In this document: one piece after another, positions 29,718 through 37,216 of the stretch
How positions within the stretch are numbered: position 1 is the stretch's first letter
Layout: each line of letters begins with the position of its first letter
DNA from: JACPAB01 sp964366725
GTDB taxonomy: Bacteria; Patescibacteriota; Minisyncoccia; 2-02-FULL-40-12; GWA2-44-9
Assembly (NCBI GenBank): GCA_964366725.1
Contig: CAYIUL010000001.1
Coordinates: 1-51,984, forward strand
DNA: 51,984 bases
Direction of reading: 5' to 3'
Program-made: the position numbers and the translations under genes
Notes under the pieces: generated by a model
Databases searched by the model: none
What the model saw: only the letters and a program-made list of their open reading frames with translations
What the model was told of the DNA's origin: nothing

Positions 29718-30959
29718 TTATGGAAGGTAGTCGCGAGGGTCAACGGTGTTATCATAGTTGAAATATAACTGATCATTCTTTTCGTTGATATAAGTAAAGA
29801 ACTCTTTATATATGCTTAAGTGGACATGAGAACCGGTGGAAAATCCCGTCGAACCCTCGTATCCGATTATGTCCCCCGTCTTAACTTGAGTGCCGACTCT
29901 CACGAATTCGAACGCGCTTAAATGGCCATAGATGCTAACCAGGTTATAGGGAGGATGTTTAACGGCAACCCAATGCCCCCAACCGTCATTCGTGCCGTTG
30001 GCAATGACCTCTCCATCACCGATAGCTTTAATAGGCGTACCAAATCCCGAAGTCATGTCTATGCCATTATGAATTTTCCCCCCGTAAGCCCCCCTCCTGG
30101 CATACGTTGTCCTGCCATAGGTCTGGGTGATGCGGTAGTTTTCCTCCGGCCACCGGAAAAGATCTGTTCCCTTTTTCGGCAAGTTTTCCGCTTTGATACG
30201 GAGAATGTAAAGTCCGCCCTGGATAATTTTCGTCTCGAGTTCTTTTAATTCCGTAAAAAAGAGGGACTGCTTTCGTTCCACTTCGTCCAACATTTTTTGG
30301 TATGCCGCCTCCTGGCCTTTGGTTTCTTTCAGTAATCCGTCTTTTTCCGATTTCGTTCCGCTTAAAGACGTCTTCTGGCCGCTCTGCTGCCTCTTCATCG
30401 ATTCAAGATCATCCTTCTTGGCCTCGAGATCCGACTTTTGATCTTCCAGCTCGTTCTTGGTGCTTCGAAGGTCGTCGATAAGGGCAAGAAGATTTGCGTT
30501 CAGAGAATTGGCATACTGTTCCTGCCGGAGAAAGTCGGAGATACTGTTGTTCTTGAGCAGAAGCGTAAGCAGGCCCTCGCTTTCTTGGCGGTTAAGGAAC
30601 AGGATGGTTTGAGAAATGGCATTCTTTTGAGAGTCGATTTTTTCTTGTGTTGTCGCGATGTGGGTCTCCACTCCGCCGATCTCGATACCGGTTTTTGTGA
30701 TTTTGCTTCCGGTCAACGATATTTGGTTTGCCAGATATTTTATCTGACTGTTGAGTTTGGCTATCTCGTTCTGGAGCGTCTTGGCTTCGGCCTGTTCCTG
30801 GGCGATGCTTCCCCGATATTGCTCCGCCTGTTGCTCGAGGCGCTCTATTTCCGCCCGCAATTCGGCCATACGTTCATCTTCGGTTTGGGCAAATACGAAA
30901 TGGCCTAAGTTGAGTGATACCATTATTACCAGAATGTGGATTTTAAATGGATTTGACAT
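29718..30959 (-). CDS. Secreted coiled-coil M23 peptidase (EnvC-like)
   Basis: Start at ATG 30959 (a TTG codon just before it is less likely). 413 residues: signal peptide (FKIHILVIMVSLNLGHFVFA/Q), a long coiled coil (about 25-245) and an M23/LytM domain with HNGIDMTSGFGTPIKAIGDG and GSHVHLSIY (HxH). Zinc ligands H and D in HNGID and the last HxH are present, so the enzyme is predicted to be active on peptidoglycan crosslinks. Proteins of this layout regulate septal wall hydrolysis. Divergent from the 31004 gene with overlapping promoter regions. Confidence 0.9.
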   Translation of the reverse strand: MSNPFKIHILVIMVSLNLGHFVFAQTEDERMAELRAEIERLEQQAEQYRGSIAQEQAEAKTLQNEIAKLNSQIKYLANQISLTGSKITKTGIEIGGVETHIATTQEKIDSQKNAISQTILFLNRQESEGLLTLLLKNNSISDFLRQEQYANSLNANLLALIDDLRSTKNELEDQKSDLEAKKDDLESMKRQQSGQKTSLSGTKSEKDGLLKETKGQEAAYQKMLDEVERKQSLFFTELKELETKIIQGGLYILRIKAENLPKKGTDLFRWPEENYRITQTYGRTTYARRGAYGGKIHNGIDMTSGFGTPIKAIGDGEVIANGTNDGWGHWVAVKHPPYNLVSIYGHLSAFEFVRVGTQVKTGDIIGYEGSTGFSTGSHVHLSIYKEFFTYINEKNDQLYFNYDNTVDPRDYLP

Positions 30960-30981
30960 CAATGTTTTACTATGCTATGAT
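30953..30981 (+). promoter_or_regulatory. Consensus promoter of the 31004 gene
   Basis: TTGACA (30953-30958), 17-bp spacer, TATGAT (30976-30981); GGAGGTG ribosome site at 30993-30999. The -35 overlaps the start codon of the divergent M23 gene. Confidence 0.8.
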
Positions 30982-31003
30982 TAATACCTATTGGAGGTGA
31001 CAG

Positions 31004-31339
31004 ATGCCTGAATGGACATACGCAATCGAGTGGATCCATGTCATGTTCGCCGGAATGACACTTGTGGTCGTCGGCGCAATGACAATGGAAGCACGACCTC
31101 GATTAGGCCTGACGCTCGTGAGCATTGGCCTCATCATCATGGTTGTCCTCCCGCCATTCGCTCAAGGACGGTACTGGGATCACCGCCTGGCGGCTCACGT
31201 GAGCCGCCTTTTTTATTTTAAAAACGTTAAAGCTTTTCCTATACGTTTTACTACTTCTTTCTTTCCAAGCACAACGGCAAGTTCAACCGGGTCGGGAGAT
31301 TTTTCCTTTCCAGTCAGGGCAACCCTTAAAGGCCAATAA
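31004..31339 (+). CDS. Small two-helix membrane protein, no stop codon before its terminator
   Basis: Strong promoter and GGAGGTG 4 bp before the ATG support expression. Residues 1-58 include two membrane helices (WTYAIEWIHVMFAGMTLVVV and LTLVSIGLIIMVVLPPFA). The frame has no stop before the intrinsic terminator at 31189-31214; it would continue antisense through the end of gltX to 31339. A message ending at the terminator would be non-stop. Either the gene lost its end by deletion or frameshift (another frame has TGA within the hairpin), or trans-translation trims it. GC-rich cassette type. Confidence 0.5.
   Translation: MPEWTYAIEWIHVMFAGMTLVVVGAMTMEARPRLGLTLVSIGLIIMVVLPPFAQGRYWDHRLAAHVSRLFYFKNVKAFPIRFTTSFFPSTTASSTGSGDFSFPVRATLKGQ
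31189..31214 (+). terminator. Strong intrinsic terminator
   Basis: 10-bp perfect stem GGCGGCTCAC / GTGAGCCGCC with no loop beyond the centre, followed by TTTTTT. Lies at the convergent end with gltX. Confidence 0.9.
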
Positions 31340-32568
31340 ACAAGTCCCCTGTCGCCTATTTTGGCAGAAAATTCGTCTAGAACTTTCCTTAACTCCTCTT
31401 TTTCTTTGTTGAAATCAAAATTTTCAATTATTTTTTGAACTTCGGACAAAGTTTCCAGTGATTTACCCGAATCGGCTTTTTTCCATTTCAACAATTCTTT
31501 GTCGTACTCCGGCTCTTTCCAAAAATAGTCAAAACCGTGAGCATCGCTCAATTTTTCCAGTCGTTCTGTGATGAGCGGCACCGCTTTGTCGGGCACATCT
31601 ATGTTGGTCAGTTCTTTGAACTTGGCAGGATCAAGTTTTTTAATATATTGGGAATTGAACCAGTTAAGCTTGTCTATGTTAAATACCGCTCCGGACTTGT
31701 GGACTTTGGCCAATTCAAACTCTTTAACCATTTCTTCTTTAGTCAGAATCTCCTCGCCGAATGTGTAGCTCATCGCGCCCAGAAAATTCAGAAGTGCTTC
31801 GGGGAGATAATCTTTTTTGTAGTCAACAACCGCAGTCGCGCCGTGTCGTTTAGAGAGTTTGGAGCGGTCCGGGGCAAGTATAAGCGGCAAGTGAGCAAAT
31901 TGCGGGACTTGTTTGCCGAGAGCTTCGTAGAGCAATATTTGTTTCGGTGTGTTTGAAATGTGATCCTCTCCGCGGATAACGTGGCTAATTTTCATGTCGA
32001 TATCGTCAATAACAGTAGTAAAGTTATAGAGCAATCTTTCAAAACCGTTACCCAAACTTACATCGCTCATCAGTTTGGCTTCAAACTCCACGCGACCACG
32101 AATAATGTCGTCAAAAACAATCTTCCTTTCAGGGTTCCTATCAATGGCCAGACGGATCAGTCCTCCGGGGGTTTTCCCTTCTTCGGTATTCTTATGTTCA
32201 CAATCGTGAAGCGGTGGTTGTTTATTTTGGGCTTGTTGTTTTTTCTCTTCTTCTAGTTCTTCTTTTGAGTGGTGACAGTAAAACGCCTTGCCTTCGGAAA
32301 GAAGTTTTTCTAATACCGCTTTATATTTATCCATTCTATCTGATTGTCGAACCACGTCTCTATCCCATTTCAATCCCAGCCATTCAAGGGAATCATAAAT
32401 TGCCTGCTCGTATTCTTTAGTTGAGCGTTCTTTGTCGGTATCTTCGATGCGCAAATAAAAAGTTCCCTCGTGTTTGCGGGCAAATAACCAATTATATAAT
32501 GCCGACTGGGCAGTACCGACATGCAAAAAACCGGTTGGACTTGGAGCAATTCTGACTTTTACTTTCAT
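31213..32568 (-). CDS. gltX: Glutamyl-tRNA synthetase
   Basis: 451 residues. Class I motifs: HIGH-type APSPTGFLHVGTAQSALYNW near residue 8, IEDTDKERS, HVIRGEDHISNTPKQILLYEAL and KMSKS-type DRSKLSKRHGATAV. Charges tRNA-Glu, and in genomes without GlnRS also tRNA-Gln, for later transamidation. A CHH-containing loop (AFYCHHSKEE) replaces the zinc site region. The C-terminal anticodon domain ends KRIGKALTFLK. Divergent from priA with about 45 bp between starts. Confidence 0.95.
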   Translation of the reverse strand: MKVKVRIAPSPTGFLHVGTAQSALYNWLFARKHEGTFYLRIEDTDKERSTKEYEQAIYDSLEWLGLKWDRDVVRQSDRMDKYKAVLEKLLSEGKAFYCHHSKEELEEEKKQQAQNKQPPLHDCEHKNTEEGKTPGGLIRLAIDRNPERKIVFDDIIRGRVEFEAKLMSDVSLGNGFERLLYNFTTVIDDIDMKISHVIRGEDHISNTPKQILLYEALGKQVPQFAHLPLILAPDRSKLSKRHGATAVVDYKKDYLPEALLNFLGAMSYTFGEEILTKEEMVKEFELAKVHKSGAVFNIDKLNWFNSQYIKKLDPAKFKELTNIDVPDKAVPLITERLEKLSDAHGFDYFWKEPEYDKELLKWKKADSGKSLETLSEVQKIIENFDFNKEKEELRKVLDEFSAKIGDRGLVYWPLRVALTGKEKSPDPVELAVVLGKKEVVKRIGKALTFLK

Positions 32569-32613
32569 ACCCTTTATTATAACGTAGTTATGGTATTATT
32601 CCAGCATAAATCC

Positions 32614-34593
32614 ATGTTTGTCATTGAAGTCATTCCCTTAACCATTCTGCCCCCGAACGTTCCTCAAATCTTGAGCTACTTTTTTGATAAAAAACTCGAG
32701 CGTGGAGCGGTAGTCGTGGTAATTATCGGGAGCCGGAGCGTCAAGGCGATAGTGATCGATTCAATTCCCCTGACGGAACATAAGCTCGGTTTAAAAAAAG
32801 CGGAGTTCCAACTCAAGAAGCTTTCCGAAGTCCTGATGGAGACGCCGCAGATATCCGATCGGCAGCTCCGCATCGCTCTCTGGCTTTCCAAGACCTACTA
32901 TTCGCCTTTGGGCATATGTCTTAAAACCGTCCTGCCTCCGTTCTTTTTGAAGAAAAAATTCCCAATATTGCCGGAGGTGAGTATAAAAACAGAGGAAGAA
33001 GTGAAAAGAAAACCGGATCTCATTTTGACCGACGCCAAAAATGCGTTGAAGAATGTCCTGCCCCTGGTCAAGAGCGCGGTAAGCAAGAACGGACAGGCGG
33101 TTTTGATCGTTCCCGATAACCAAACTCTCGATTATTTTTGCGACAATTTAAAAGAGTTTGATACAACAAAGATATCTTCGGAAATGGGAAATAAGAAGTT
33201 TTTTGAGGCCTGGCAGAATATCCAGAGCGGGAAGACCAAAATATTGGTAGGCACAAGACAGGCGCTTCTTTTTCCCTTCAAGAAACTGACGCTGGTAATT
33301 GTCGACGACCCTCTGCACGAGTTCTATAAATCCGACATGTCTCCAAAATACAATACGGCCGATCTCGCCGGTTATGTAGCCAAAATAAACAACTGCCGCC
33401 TTTTATACCTGTCCCCCATCACAGGGGTCGAAAATTATTTCCTCTTGAAAAACAAAACATACGAATTGATAGACAAGACCTCGGCCTCGCCGCCCATTAA
33501 GATCGTCAACATGGTCAATGAGATAAAATCGGGAAATTTCTCTCTGTTAAGCAGGGAGTTAAAAAGTCAGATACTTTCCTTGGTTAATCCAACGAGTCAA
33601 AATAAAAAAATCCTCATTTTCTCACCGCGCCGGGGACATTCGGGCGTTCTTGTCTGCCAGAATTGCGGCTGGACAGCGAAGTGCCCGAATTGCGAAACGG
33701 CATACAGAATACATCGGGCCGAAGATCTGGTCCTAATGTGCCATCACTGCGGAAACACGCAGCGGCTCCCGGATCACTGCCCTAACTGCAACAGCTCCAA
33801 ACTAAAGCCGACGGGCCCGGCCGGAAGCCAGAAAATATATGAGGAGGTCAGAAGGGTTCTATCCCAGAATGAAATAAGCGGTCGCGGAGTGGGATTCCCT
33901 GTCGCCCGGCCGGAGGCCGTCGGCGACAAAGGGAACTCTGTCGTGCCTGTGCTGGTCCTGGATACGGACGTAACGACAAACCAAACCGAGGAAGAAGAAG
34001 TAATGTCCGAGATAGCCCTGCCAAAAACGTCCGTTCTCATTGCCACCCAGATGATATTTAGCTACCGCTACGACCACATCTTCGATTTCGTAGCCATTAT
34101 GAATACAGATTCCCTTATTCAATCTCCCGATTTCCGCACGGAGGAACGGCTGTTCTATCAGCTGGAAAAACTACTCGATTTCAAGCCGCAACAACTGCTT
34201 ATCCAGACCTTCAACCCCGAGAACCAAGCTATCTTGATGGCCTCACAAAGAAATTACAAGGACTTTTACGAAAAAGAACTGGCTGTACGGCAGGCCCTCT
34301 CGTATCCCCCATTCTCCAGATTGATAAAATTAACCTTCCGGCATCCCGACCGCGAAGTGGCTTCGCGCGAAGCAAGAATACTGGCCGGCAAACTAAAAAT
34401 GGCTGTAGTTCAATTAAAGTTATCGGATAAAATAAAAATAACCGACTCCTCTCCCGGATACACCGAAAAAGAACGCGGACTTTATACATACAACATAGTA
34501 ATCAAATCCCTCAACGGCCAAACCCCGAGAGAAATATTGAAATTCGTCCCCTCAAGGTGGCTGATAGATGTCGACCCTCGTTCCCTTCTATAG
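32614..34593 (+). CDS. priA: PriA-like primosomal protein with degenerate ATPase
   Basis: Start at MFVIEVIPL (32614), as the longer frame overlaps gltX. 659 residues in PriA order: 3' DNA-binding domain (1-100), helicase lobe 1, zinc-binding region CQNCGWTAKCPNCETAYR then MCHHCGNTQRLPDHCPNC (about 345-400), helicase lobe 2 and C-terminal domain. The Walker A GSGKT is absent (KPDLILTDAKNALKNVLPL) and the DEEH box reads VDDPLHE, so it should not hydrolyse ATP. A palindromic insertion encodes residues about 428-441. It may have a structural or replication-restart loading role. Confidence 0.88.
   Translation: MFVIEVIPLTILPPNVPQILSYFFDKKLERGAVVVVIIGSRSVKAIVIDSIPLTEHKLGLKKAEFQLKKLSEVLMETPQISDRQLRIALWLSKTYYSPLGICLKTVLPPFFLKKKFPILPEVSIKTEEEVKRKPDLILTDAKNALKNVLPLVKSAVSKNGQAVLIVPDNQTLDYFCDNLKEFDTTKISSEMGNKKFFEAWQNIQSGKTKILVGTRQALLFPFKKLTLVIVDDPLHEFYKSDMSPKYNTADLAGYVAKINNCRLLYLSPITGVENYFLLKNKTYELIDKTSASPPIKIVNMVNEIKSGNFSLLSRELKSQILSLVNPTSQNKKILIFSPRRGHSGVLVCQNCGWTAKCPNCETAYRIHRAEDLVLMCHHCGNTQRLPDHCPNCNSSKLKPTGPAGSQKIYEEVRRVLSQNEISGRGVGFPVARPEAVGDKGNSVVPVLVLDTDVTTNQTEEEEVMSEIALPKTSVLIATQMIFSYRYDHIFDFVAIMNTDSLIQSPDFRTEERLFYQLEKLLDFKPQQLLIQTFNPENQAILMASQRNYKDFYEKELAVRQALSYPPFSRLIKLTFRHPDREVASREARILAGKLKMAVVQLKLSDKIKITDSSPGYTEKERGLYTYNIVIKSLNGQTPREILKFVPSRWLIDVDPRSLL
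33895..33935. repeat. Palindromic insertion in priA
   Basis: Arms TTCCCTGTCGCC and GGCGACAAAGGGAA (two extra A in the right arm) with an inner CGGCC/GGCCG hairpin; in frame, encodes FPVARPEAVGDKGN between SGRGVG and SVVPVLVLDTD. Confidence 0.85.
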
Positions 34594-35335
34594 AGTGTAC
34601 AAATGTACAAAGGGCGCCTTTGTACACTCTGCTCCCCTTTTTCAAAAGTCACCCTTATCTAGTAATAAATCCTCCATATCTTTTTTTGATTTTATAATTT
34701 CGTAAGACGATTCGGTGAATTCTTTAAAATCTTGAATATTCTTAAATTGATTGCCAATCAAAGCTGTGTCGCAAAGATCACTTTGACTGTTTAGGTAGGC
34801 AGGATAGCTGCTCCAGATATATTCGGCCGAATTTTTTATAAGACCTGCTACTTTAGGGTTTAAATGTATATAAGCTGCAAGCCAAGTTAGATAATCATTA
34901 TCATCCACTATTATTTGCCTGAACCGATCTTGAAAAACATGGCCCACATGCTTATATTTTTTATTGGAATATTTAGAGTAGCTTGTGCAGAGTTTTAGAA
35001 TTAATTTGCTCGGCGGTATTTCATTGTTTTGTTTTATAAGCAAATGAAAATGATTCGGCATCAAACAATATGCCAAAAGAGTAAATGAGCCCGACGGAAG
35101 AGGTTGGATTCTATAATATCTGTTTTTCTCATATGTTTCGGGAAATAAATTTTGCCTTAATCGCAATAGGAAAAATTGATAGTCCTCTCTATTGATAAAG
35201 ATGTTGTTTTTGAAATTGCCCCTATTATAAATATGGTAAATCTCGCCAACTCCTGTTTGTTTATAATCTCGCGTATTCATGATCCTACCTTACTTTAATT
35301 CTCCCAACTGTGCAAAGGCGCCCTTTGTACGGTTG
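34592..35335. mobile_element. REP-like palindromes flanking a Y1 transposase
   Basis: Left: TGTACAAAGG / CCTTTGTACA around GCG at 34604-34626, with further TGTAC copies. Right: TGCAAAGG / CCTTTGTAC around CGCC at about 35311-35330 within CAAC/GTTG ends. Both share the core CAAAGG-(C/G)-CCTTTGTAC. A transposase gene of the REP-associated family lies between. The layout is that of a REPtron. Confidence 0.75.
34642..35280 (-). CDS. REP-associated tyrosine transposase (Y1/HUH)
   Basis: 212 residues. N-terminal YHIYNRGNFKNNIF, HUH motif LLAYCLMPNHFHLLIKQ (about 70-86), KYKHVGHVFQDRFR and YLTWLAAYIHLNPKVAGL, in which Y (near residue 130-137) is the nucleophile candidate, followed by WSSYPAYL. This is the TnpA_REP/Y1_Tnp family that nicks and joins single-stranded DNA at hairpins. 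It is AT-rich and intact. It is flanked by related palindromes (34604-34626, 35311-35330). It could mobilise the palindromic repeats scattered through this window. Confidence 0.92.
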   Translation of the reverse strand: MNTRDYKQTGVGEIYHIYNRGNFKNNIFINREDYQFFLLRLRQNLFPETYEKNRYYRIQPLPSGSFTLLAYCLMPNHFHLLIKQNNEIPPSKLILKLCTSYSKYSNKKYKHVGHVFQDRFRQIIVDDNDYLTWLAAYIHLNPKVAGLIKNSAEYIWSSYPAYLNSQSDLCDTALIGNQFKNIQDFKEFTESSYEIIKSKKDMEDLLLDKGDF

Positions 35336-35355
35336 GAAGTTGTGTTTTTATAAAA

Positions 35356-35415
35356 CAAAAAGACCCCGCACACAGCAGGTGCTCGCGCTATGCGCGAGGC
35401 CTTTCTGTGTCGGAG
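35356..35415 (-). terminator. Terminator/structured 3' end of the 35421 gene
   Basis: On the minus strand a nested hairpin (CTCGCGC/GCGCGAG with ATA loop, outer CACAG/CTGTG) ends in GGGGTCTTTTTG. It closes the small membrane-anchored gene. Confidence 0.7.
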
Positions 35416-35420
35416 CCGAC

Positions 35421-35738
35421 TTAATGCTTACAAACACATGGCTTGAGTTCACCACTGTGTTTGCAGGGACATGCATTAGGTAGACAAGAAATAAGACATA
35501 CGGCGTCAGAGCCCACTTCATTCCCGAGTGGCCGGGTGGTGTCGGCCACACCTAACCTCGGTGTCCGTGCATGTAGTAATTCGCGCCCGAGATCACGAAT
35601 CTCCCACTGGAGAGCCACATTCTCCCTCTCCAAAGTTCCATTACGGATCAGGATCTCATCAATCTGCCCGCTCTCGTCAAAGTAAAAAACAAGGGACATC
35701 ACGATGACTGTGAGGATTACCGCGACTACTGTTTTCAT
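35421..35738 (-). CDS. Membrane-anchored protein with Cys-rich tail
   Basis: 105 residues. N-terminal helix MKTVVAVILTVIVMSLVFYF, a short coiled-coil-like helix (LERENVALQWEIRDLGRELLHA) and a tail CLISCLPNACPCKHSGELKP then CVCKH, with seven cysteines in the last 26 residues. The tail could bind metal or form disulfides outside the cell. AGGAGG lies 5 bp before the start; promoter and terminator are its own, as in the other GC-rich orphan units. No family recognised. Confidence 0.6.
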   Translation of the reverse strand: MKTVVAVILTVIVMSLVFYFDESGQIDEILIRNGTLERENVALQWEIRDLGRELLHARTPRLGVADTTRPLGNEVGSDAVCLISCLPNACPCKHSGELKPCVCKH

Positions 35739-35800
35739 GACTTCCTCCTGCGCCTCGCCATCTGGCTCAGCGCTAAATTGTTCGTGTACAAAGTAATCAC

Positions 35801-35829
35801 ATTATACCACGCTTATTATATATATGCAA
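35801..35829 (-). promoter_or_regulatory. Promoter of the 35738 gene
   Basis: On the minus strand TTGCAT (35829-35824), 17-bp spacer, TATAAT (35806-35801) with TGG upstream. Confidence 0.7.
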
Positions 35830-35862
35830 GTTAAGTAGGTTGATTAATGTTGCTAAAAACTG

Positions 35863-35868
35863 TATAAT
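35863..35868 (+). promoter_or_regulatory. -10 box of a probable leaderless def transcript
   Basis: TATAAT ends 7 nt before the GTG start at 35876; no Shine-Dalgarno. Confidence 0.6.
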
Positions 35869-35875
35869 TTAGAGC

Positions 35876-36337
35876 GTGGAAATCACAAAACTACCTAACA
35901 AAATACTGGCTAAAAAGATGGCTGGGGTGGCCCTGGAAGATATAAAGAAAGGTTCCTACCGGAAGCTGGTTTCGGATATGAAAAAGGCGATGAGGGAGAA
36001 TGAGGGTGTGGGTCTCGCGGCAAATCAGATCGGCAAGGACTTGAGCCTTTTCGTGATAGATATCAAGACCGCTGACGCATACAAGGTACCCGAGGTATAT
36101 TTCAACCCCGAAATTACTGAGTATTCTCACGAAACTGACGCGATGGAAGAAGGCTGTTTATCCATTCCGGAATTTTACGTTCCCATCACGCGGGCAAAAA
36201 AAATAAAAATCAAAGCCGTGGACGAAAACGGCAACAAGATAAAATTCAGAGCCAGGGGTTTCTTGGCGAGGGTTCTCCAGCACGAAACCGACCATCTTAA
36301 CGGCAAGACAATAAAAGACAGGGCCAATGGGAAATAA
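35876..36337 (+). CDS. def: Peptide deformylase
   Basis: 153 residues, GTG start, probably leaderless. Three motifs: GVGLAANQIG (motif 1), EGCLSIP (motif 2, with the metal-binding Cys) and LQHETDHLNGK (motif 3, HExxH). Removes the formyl group from nascent proteins with a bound metal. The 3' end overlaps fmt by 11 bp, so addition and removal of the formyl group are co-expressed. Confidence 0.96.
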   Translation: MEITKLPNKILAKKMAGVALEDIKKGSYRKLVSDMKKAMRENEGVGLAANQIGKDLSLFVIDIKTADAYKVPEVYFNPEITEYSHETDAMEEGCLSIPEFYVPITRAKKIKIKAVDENGNKIKFRARGFLARVLQHETDHLNGKTIKDRANGK

Positions 36338-37211
36338 AATAAACATTGTATTTTTTGGAACCCCTGAATTTGCCGTGGCGCCAGTTTTAGGGGCTCTCAT
36401 CAAAAATGGCTACAACGTTTCCCGATTTCAGCCGCATTCTCTAAAGGACGAGCGGGTTTTCGAAGAATTTAAAGAATCAAACCCGGATCTTTGTATTGTG
36501 GCCGCTTACGGAAAAATACTTCCGGCACGGTATCTCGATATACCAAAATATGGATTCATAAATGTCCATCCGTCTCTGCTCCCCAAATACCGGGGCCCGT
36601 CCCCTATTCAAACCGTGATCTTGAACGGCGACCAAGAAACCGGGGTTACCCTCTTGATGGTGGATGCGAAAGTTGACCATGGCGCTATTCTGGCAAGTTC
36701 CAAATACCAAATTCCTGAAGATAAATATTTTACCGAGACGGCAAAAGAACTTTTCGAATTAGGAGCAAAGTTATTGATAGAAATTCTTCCGAAATATATT
36801 AACGGTGAGATCGAGCCGAAAGAGCAAGACCACAGCCAAGCCACATTCACAAAAATGTTCAAAAGAGAAGACGGAAAAATAAACTGGCATGACCCGGCAC
36901 AAGAAATTTATAACCGTATCCGCGCCTTGAACCCGGAACCGGGCACATGGACGACATGGCACCCTTCAACAAGCTCAGGGCAAGCAGACAAAGTTATCAA
37001 CATTTCCGATGTAACGACCTTCAAGGTCGTTAGTCCACAGGGTGGAGATTTAGTGCCGGGAACAGTTAAAAAAGTTGACAATAAGGTTGTCGTGGCCACC
37101 TCTTCGGGTTATCTTGAACTCATATCCATCCAGCTTGAGGGCGGGAAAAAAATGGATGCCAAAAGTTTTATCAATGGCCATCCTAACTTCCTGAACTCGC
37201 AGCTGGAATAG
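36327..37211 (+). CDS. fmt: Methionyl-tRNA formyltransferase with two repeat insertions
   Basis: 294 residues. Formyl-transfer domain: VFFGTPEFAVAPVLGALI, VAAYGKILPARYL, FINVHPSLLPKYRGPSPIQ, GVTLLMVDAKVDHGAIL. The usual HxSLLP and D-x-G signature is present. C-terminal OB-like domain from about 195. Between NPEPGTWT and KVINI are residues HPSTSSGQA (a common dispersed repeat, 36962-36985), and residues 229-236 (TTFKVVSP) come from palindromic element B copy 3. Both fall in a surface loop of the C-terminal domain. The substrate-side N-terminus looks slightly shortened. Confidence 0.95.
   Translation: MGNKINIVFFGTPEFAVAPVLGALIKNGYNVSRFQPHSLKDERVFEEFKESNPDLCIVAAYGKILPARYLDIPKYGFINVHPSLLPKYRGPSPIQTVILNGDQETGVTLLMVDAKVDHGAILASSKYQIPEDKYFTETAKELFELGAKLLIEILPKYINGEIEPKEQDHSQATFTKMFKREDGKINWHDPAQEIYNRIRALNPEPGTWTTWHPSTSSGQADKVINISDVTTFKVVSPQGGDLVPGTVKKVDNKVVVATSSGYLELISIQLEGGKKMDAKSFINGHPNFLNSQLE
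36962..36985 (+). repeat. Dispersed repeat F in fmt (CTTCAACAAGCTCAGG type)
   Basis: Encodes PSTSSGQA. The near-consensus core (CTTCGACAAGCTCAGG) is, from general knowledge, a short dispersed repeat seen in many bacterial genomes, including this group. Confidence 0.6.
37012..37032. repeat. Palindromic element B, copy 3 (in fmt)
   Basis: Arms TAACGACCT and AGGTCGTTA around TCA, followed by GTCCACAGG as in copy 2. Same ends, different centre. Confidence 0.85.
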
Positions 37212-37216
37212 CTCTT

